Source: Gadus chalcogrammus
Lineage: Eukaryota; Chordata; Actinopteri; Gadiformes; Gadidae
Length of the DNA stretch: 64,000 bases
Reading direction: 5' to 3'
NCBI RefSeq assembly: GCF_026213295.1
Contig: NC_079422.1
Span: 20,066,440 to 20,130,439, forward strand
Part shown: positions 57,905 to 64,000 of the stretch, piece after piece
Layout of the letters: every line of letters begins with the position of its first letter
Position numbering within the stretch: the first letter of the stretch is position 1
Position numbers and translations under genes: made by a program
The notes under the pieces: model-generated
Database searches by the model: none
What the model was told of the DNA's origin: nothing
The model's input: only the letters and a program-made list of their open reading frames with translations

Positions 57905-59985
57905 AGTCTCAGTTGTGTGACCCTATCACCAGGTCCCCTCTGTGGGGGGTGTCTACTCCATCAGTCCCCAAATGAAGTCACGAGACTCACGTGAGCAAAC
58001 AGGTTTAAAAGGAAGATCAAAAAGTCAGGTCAACGTCATCAGATCAGACTGTTTTAATGAAACTTTCGAAACAGCCGCGCGCATACAGACACACAACCAC
58101 GAATCCAAATACACGTCACCGAATCCAATTCTGTTTCATTGAATCTTCCTAAACAACCACACACACACACAGGACCAAAAAAACAGGAAGATCCAGGCCG
58201 AGATAAAAATACCAATACCGATAAGGAGTCGCGCATTAAGTCAGTTAAAAGATAAAAAAGAAACAAGCATAATCAGGCGTGCTCGCCACGTTTGTGGTGT
58301 TTTGCCGGCGAACACTGACAGGCCAGCAGGCTTTTAATTACGAAGAAAGACTTGGCACGTTGCTGCTCCATGTAGTCCCAACAAGCCCAACATCGATATA
58401 TGTCAAACTATGAATAATGCTCTCCCTTTTCATTGTGTCACTTAAAACGCCTGCTTCATTTTGCGTGCCATGTTGTAACGGTCAGTTCCTTTGTGGGGGT
58501 AAAACAAACAAACACACACAAACAGGAGTGGTAGCCATCTGGTTAAGCGATGTGACATGACCTTTGGGTATCCACCCACCAAGGGGTTAGAGATATTGGG
58601 GACTGGTACGGGTGTGGAGGGAGGGTGATTATGCAGGTGACATGATGAATCACCTTGCACCACCGTATTGATGCACCTCATAGTAGCCTATGAGGTGTAA
58701 TTTGTGTAAACATTGATTGGTGGAACCCTGATCTTTGAGTTTGGCTCCAGAAAGGACATTAGGGATGGGTCGATGTTTATCCTCCCTTTCTTTCGAAATG
58801 CTCAACCTGTTGGTTTGATTTATGAAATACTCGTTTCTCGCCAAACATTTATTGGAAAAGATGAGACATGAGGATGCAAGTGGATATTTGTATCTAGGCA
58901 GGGAAACGCAGCTGAGAAAAGGCAACCTTCTGATCAAAGCAGATTGAATGAGAATGAGACCCCCACTGTCCTCCTAGCTCTCCACGTTTTCACAGAGGAT
59001 GAAAAGCGTTTTTCATTCATTTGAATGTCAAAGTGAGAATTTGGTAAACCTCCGTGTCAGACCGTCATTCAAATTTAAGAGGTGACTTTCCCCAGCTTTG
59101 TTTTATTGAGCTGCTCGACCAATCAGTTGTGAGACAAAGGTGGAGAAGACCAATAGCACTTCATTCAATCCTCATAAATAAGGCATGACCTTATACATGC
59201 ACAACCGGGGTAACGTGTTCCCACCAATGTTGAAAGTGAGATTATTTTTCCACCCTTAAATTTACGTGCAACATCCATCGATTTATCTTTGCAGATGAAG
59301 TGACTGAGCCTTCGCTGGCCGGTTTCTCAACAGTTCACTGTGAAGGGGATCTGTACGTTGCTAAAGCTGAACGCCTAGATGTTACTGACTACATGGCTTA
59401 GTTGATACAGGGTTAATGTAATTTGAAGACCCAACACTCGCCCGATTGATCGCCGCAAATGTTTGACACTATTTCAGCCGTGGCGTCATTTGCTTTTGTA
59501 AAAAGGAAACATATACCCGTATATAACTTTTCTTTCAAGCACCAATGGAAGCTGCTTTAACCAAGTCAACTAGCCTTAACAAAGAAAACCTGAACTAATT
59601 TCTTCAATAAGTATCCATCTTAAGATGTAAATTCATAACGACAGAGGCAAAAGCATACAGTGTAATTGAGATGACGCGATTTATATCTCCTATGTAATGA
59701 AGCACAAGGCAACACACATGAATGCGTGTTAATTAATAGCTCCTGCTTTAGTGATGCATAAGTTCACTGAGGACGATGACAGTAATGTCAGTTAAATCTG
59801 CTAACAGTCGATTGCCATTGACATCTTTGTAATTCTAAAGAAATGAATGCCTTCAATGAATAAAGGATAAACTACCCATCTTAATATAATTGTGTCATTA
59901 TGAAATGAAAGCCGTTCACTCTACAAGTTATAAGCAAGAACACAACGCAAAGAATCAGTCAATATTAAGAGATGCCAGACAATTC
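57905..59985. other. Gene-free stretch downstream of eif3h
   Basis: AT-rich unique DNA with no gene; the eif3h transcript should end near its right edge. Confidence 0.6.
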
Positions 59986-59991
59986 TTTATT
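59986..59991 (-). promoter_or_regulatory. Poly(A) signal of eif3h
   Basis: TTTATT on plus is AATAAA on the coding strand, about 220 bases after the eif3h stop. The 3' UTR between is AT-rich with one CT-rich block (60120-60200). Cleavage is expected shortly below 59986. Confidence 0.65.
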
Positions 59992-60210
59992 TCAATATCC
60001 AATGAAAATAATTCAACAACGCCTGTGAACGTTATGAATACATACACTGCAAAGTAACAACAAATTGTGTAAAAGAGAAAATCTATTAATTCTTCTTGTC
60101 TGATGACGCACAAGTCATGCCTCCCCCCTCGCTGGTCTCTCTCGCTCTCTCTCCTGCATGGCCGGCGATGCTCTCTCGCCCTCTCTCTCTCGTTCGTCTC
60201 CTTATGCTCT

Positions 60211-60670
60211 CTAGCTGTTGTGGCCTTGCAGAGCCTCTGCCATGAACAGCTTGCCCAGGTTCTGGGAGGTGAACTCCTTCACGTTCTGGCAGTAGTTGTT
60301 AATTTGACCTGTTGAGGGAGGGAGGGAGGGGATGACGGACACACACACACAGACACAGACACACACACACACAGACACACACAGACACACACACACATTA
60401 GCAGTGAAAGGAGGATGCCTTATGTTGTCAAAACTAAAATCAAGACATGACAAACATTTATAACTTGTTGAGGGACAGACGGACCGGGGGAGGGACTTTG
60501 TGCACGTACGTGCGCTTGTGTGCGAGTGTGCACGTACCTGCGATGAGGAGCGTGTCCATGCGGGGTGGGGGCTGGGGGGGCTTGAACAGCTTGGTGATGT
60601 CCTCCTCAGCCAGCGCGGCCTCCCCTCTGGTCTGCCTCTGGGCGTTCTCCTGCTGCCTCCTCTGGACGTA
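60211..60670 (-). CDS. eif3h: Eukaryotic translation initiation factor 3 subunit H, last two coding exons (partial)
   Basis: Penultimate coding exon 60670-60538 (133 bases) and last exon 60308-60211 (98 bases, stop TAG). Both have GT/AG junctions, and the split codon restores Gly in [13 protein letters not shown]. The 76 residues are nearly collinear with the human EIF3H C-terminus (blocks [49 protein letters not shown]). eIF3h is the MPN-domain subunit of the eIF3 complex, which binds the 40S ribosome in the cytoplasm during translation initiation; this part lies after the MPN domain. The upstream exons, including the MPN-domain exons, are not seen between 60671 and 64000 and should lie beyond the right end. 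The 229-base intron (60309-60537) carries a CA tract. Confidence 0.95.
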
Positions 60671-61584
60671 CTGGGTGGGGCGGGGGGGTGTAGGAGGAGA
60701 ACCGGTCACTAAACACACACCTCCATACGTCTCGCTACACATGTTCTTCAAGGGCATTATTCATCAAATGCTCAGTGGAAAACCAGGTCGATGCCAACAG
60801 GGGGATTCTTAGTGCAAGGCATCACTGAGGAGCTCGTAGGCCTAGAGAAATATGAACTGCATTTCAAAGTCATGTATAGGAACGTGTCGAGATATAGTCG
60901 AGGCATAGACGTATACGGAGCCACACGCAGATGTAAGGGAATAACATGGGAGGTGGTGATGAGAGAACGACAGGGGAGTAGATTGAGAGATGAAGGTAAG
61001 GAGGAGGAGGATGGAGTCGTTTCAGCAGAAGGAAGGAAGAGAACAAGAGGGAAAGAAAGAAAGACCGCAAGAGAGGGATAACGAGAGAGCGAGCGAGAGC
61101 GAGAGCGCGAGAGAGAGAGAGTCAGAGAGAAGGAAAGGGAACGAGAGAGAGAGAGAGACAGAGAACGAGAGAGAGAGCCAGAGAGAGTTTTCTGGAACTT
61201 AAAAAAAACAAAAAAAGGGAAAAATAAATAAAGTGAAGCAGGGGGAGCGAGAGCACATGGAGTTGGCAGAAGGGGCACCATGGTAGACAAGGAGCTGGTA
61301 AACAATGGTCTTCCAGCGGGCGAGCGAGCACCAGAGCGAGAGAGAGGGAGGGAGAGATTGAGGAGTTGCATGTAATGACAGCATGGAGTGATTTGTGGAG
61401 AGGCTGACAGCCGGTAAATCAGCGAGGCTCCAGTCCCCGGGGATCCTAAAAGCCTTGTTAATTTGGCCAAGATGGAGGGCAGGCTGACACGGTGGCGAGG
61501 GGGGGGGGGGGAGCAGGGCCGAGCTCAGACCTCGCGGCCCACAATGCACCACAACGGGGGATGGGGCGAACGGACACAAACAGG

Positions 61585-61668
61585 CAATGACACATGCACA
61601 TTGACACACACACAAAGACACGCAAGCACACAGGCAAAGACACACAGTCAAAGACCCAAAGGCAAAGA

Positions 61669-61726
<58 letters not shown>

Positions 61727-61950
61727 CAAAGACAGACACACACAGGCAAAGACACAGACACAAACACACAGGCAAAGACACAGACAACCACACAGGCAAA
61801 GACACAGACACAAACACACACAGGCAAAGACACAGACAACCACACAGGCAAAGACACAGACACAAACACACACAGGCAAAGACACAAACACACATAGGCA
61901 AAGACACAGACACACACAGGCAAAGACAGACACACAGGCAAAGACACACA
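61585..61950. repeat. CA / caggcaaagacaca minisatellite in the eif3h intron
   Basis: About ten caggcaaagaca units between CA blocks. Confidence 0.93.
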
Positions 61951-62714
61951 CACCAAGAGCAATGGAGTTCCGGTCAGTCAAAGTGAACTGAAATTGCTGA
62001 GCGCCGAAGACGTGGGGCGGCACAACATCGCTGAACGACAGCGAAATCACCCAACAGAAGCCCAGAATGAACCGGTACAAAGGCTCGCTGAGCTCATTCC
62101 CCCGGTTTTTCTCTGCATGCTTGGGCCAGACTATGAACTTTTCTAAGCCTCGCTGCAAATGAGTCATTAGAAAACAGAGAGGCCTGGGCAGCAGCTCTTT
62201 ACCTCTTCTGGGCCATTTCTGGATCTCTCTCTCCCCCAACCACCCCTGTGACACTGGTATGGAGTGACGCGTGCGTAGAGATGTTTATGATGAACAAGTT
62301 TCCATTCGCCCGGCAAACGTGAGGTCATTAGAAGATTGCACCAGGCAGGCCGAGAGCCAGCAGCCGATAATAAAGGGCTTGTTCCCTCGCGTCTGGCTGT
62401 GTTAACACCCTGCGTGTGTGCGGTAACACAAAAGGAGAGATCTGCCCGCCGCTGGAACAGGGAGATGCCCGAGGTGTGATGAGATGCGTGTGTGAGCGAG
62501 CGCTGCTGCAATCGAGTGGTGCGCTGCGATCGATGTTAATGCCTCCGCCGGTGTAACTCCAACCAGGAGAGATCGGCTGCTGGTGGCGGCGGTCGCCGGG
62601 CAGCAAGGTTACGGTATATTGTTGAAGGACCGCCCGCCTCTCGCTGATGAGTTGGTGCTCACAGGTGGGTGGGTGGATCTACTTTACCCCTCGTAGCCAG
62701 CTCTCCTGGCAGCT

Positions 62715-62990
62715 GTGGGGGTGTGTGTATTGGGGGCAGTGTGTGTGTGTTGGGGGCAGTGTGTGTGTGTTGGGGGCAGTGTGTGTGTGCGTAAGGGGGT
62801 GAGTGTCTGTGTGTGTGTGTGCGTGTGTGTGTGTTGGGGCCTGTGTGTGTATGTGTGTTGGGGGCCCGTGTTTGTGTGTGTGGGGGGCCTGTTTGTTTGT
62901 GCGCGTGTCTTTGTGCGTACGTACGTACGTGCGTGCGTGCGTGTGGGGTTGTGTGTGCGCATGCTGTGTTGTGTGTGTGTGTGTGTCATT
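62715..62990. repeat. GT minisatellite with ttgggggcagtg units
   Basis: Three copies of gtgtgtgttgggggcagt at 62725-62785, then GT and cgtg tracts. Confidence 0.9.
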
Positions 62991-64000
62991 ACAGGTGCTT
63001 GCATCGCCACAGGATAAACGACGCTCTGGCCCTCGAGCGGGGCGGACCGCACGACGCCAGCATAAGCAGAGCATAAGTAACACACCATACTGAAACACAA
63101 TGAGGCCCCACGGCGCGCACCACTCTCACTGCAGCAGATGGCTCTGGCACGGCGCAGCAACAGGCGAACCACTGCTCCAACAGTGACTCCGCCGTCCCAC
63201 TACCGCGCTGCTGCTTCTGCGTGGCGCTTAATAAATGACGGAATAAAACCCTTAAAAGAAAAACTAATTTTTCCACCACTATCGGGCCAAGACGACCGTT
63301 CTGTGGAGACCCCCACCACCACCGCTCAGTGAGGGATGAACGTCACAGATTGGACCTATATTAATCTTGCTATCGACGTGAGTGAGTGACCGACGATGCA
63401 TGAAGCCCTGGGGGGGCTTCTACCCCCCCCAGGGGGCCTGGCCTTGTTCTAGGACTGGGCCGGAGGCAGACACACTCAAGAGGTGGGAGAACTGGGCATC
63501 ACGTTATCATTTTACTTCAAACGTTTCAACCAATCACGTTGCTGGGGGCGGGGCTCTGCAGACGAGCGTCGCATGGCACGGATCTCTCCTCAAAACCACA
63601 TGACTGGCTGAGCTCCCACCTCGGATCAAGAGGTGGATTGGTGACTAAAACGGGCAGAGGGGCCGCTGTAGAATAATATCTGTCAAACTGGTCTTCTGAA
63701 ACTATTTTGCACTAACGAAATAAGTTTTTCCTTAGAAGAATATATCCATCGGAAAACAGGGTTCTTCTGCCTCTTGCACTCTCTCCCAACCCCCAGTGCA
63801 GGTTACCCCCAGTTCAGCGTAAGCAGAGTCAAACTCCTGGATTCGAGACCAGGACGGTGAAATCGGATTACATTAAGGGACAGTTCCTTCAACTGGCGGC
63901 TCTGCAGAGAGTGTCGCACGTCGTGCGGCTGCCATTGATGAATTTAGATTGTTCTGACCTTCGCTGACTTTATCAAACCAGAAGTCATCTTGTTTCTGGC

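Larger units (their letters stand above)
60671..64000 (-). other. Part of a long eif3h intron
   Basis: No further eif3h exon or other gene was recognised. The region holds a GA-rich tract (about 61080-61190), a CA/CAGGCAAAGA minisatellite (about 61585-61950), a GT tract (about 62715-62990) and a G/C hairpin at about 63402-63433. 61960-62180 is free of simple repeats and of repeats I recognise. Long introns are usual for this gene in vertebrates. Confidence 0.7.

Noticed and set aside
61199..62254. 351-codon minus frame that might be an upstream eif3h exon
   Set aside because: Mostly translation of CA and GA repeats; the non-repeat part does not match eIF3h.

Overview
This looks like a stretch of a ray-finned (teleost) fish chromosome. 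The reasons are: vertebrate-type split genes (an eif3h 3' end and a complete NXPE-family gene); typical fish mobile DNA (L2-like LINE tails, tRNA-derived SINEs, Harbinger, hAT and P-like DNA elements, Ty3/Gypsy LTRs); and an extreme load of (CA/GT)n and (GA/TC)n tracts, many 90-185 bp long and almost pure. Such a dinucleotide load is known from codfishes (Gadiformes), so a gadiform is my guess. That is inference, not proof.

Layout. 1-26.9 kb is gene-free as far as I can see: microsatellites, a decayed Harbinger transposon (384-2091), a long-inverted-repeat element (10192-10867), a hAT remnant sitting inside a (GT)n array (12412-13661), GA/TC tracts, a 29-bp minisatellite (20071-20277) and a nested SINE (25786-26205). 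26.9-31.9 kb holds an NXPE-family gene on the minus strand, five coding exons, 595 codons. 33.4-57.9 kb is a dense graveyard of transposable elements: a hAT with a broken TTF-type zinc-finger ORF, a THAP-carrying P-like element with a perfect 8-bp target duplication, a 5'-truncated LINE, a two-gene Harbinger element, a foldback element with internal tandem repeats, three solo LTRs with target duplications, a decayed Gypsy pol, a 372-bp hAT MITE and an element carrying a Myb/SANT-like fragment. 59.99-64.0 kb is the 3' end of eif3h (minus strand): the last two coding exons, a poly(A) signal and part of the long upstream intron.

Only two host genes are supported, both on the minus strand. Nothing suggests that they work together: eIF3h acts in translation initiation, and NXPE proteins are membrane-anchored or secreted esterase-fold proteins. 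I saw no tRNA, rRNA, CRISPR or prokaryotic-type system. What merits a second look is structural: elements with intact target duplications that can be dated, transposon-encoded DNA-binding domains (THAP, Myb/SANT), long inverted repeats able to fold into hairpins, and a stop-free 81-bp intron in the NXPE gene whose retention would insert a hydrophobic segment.
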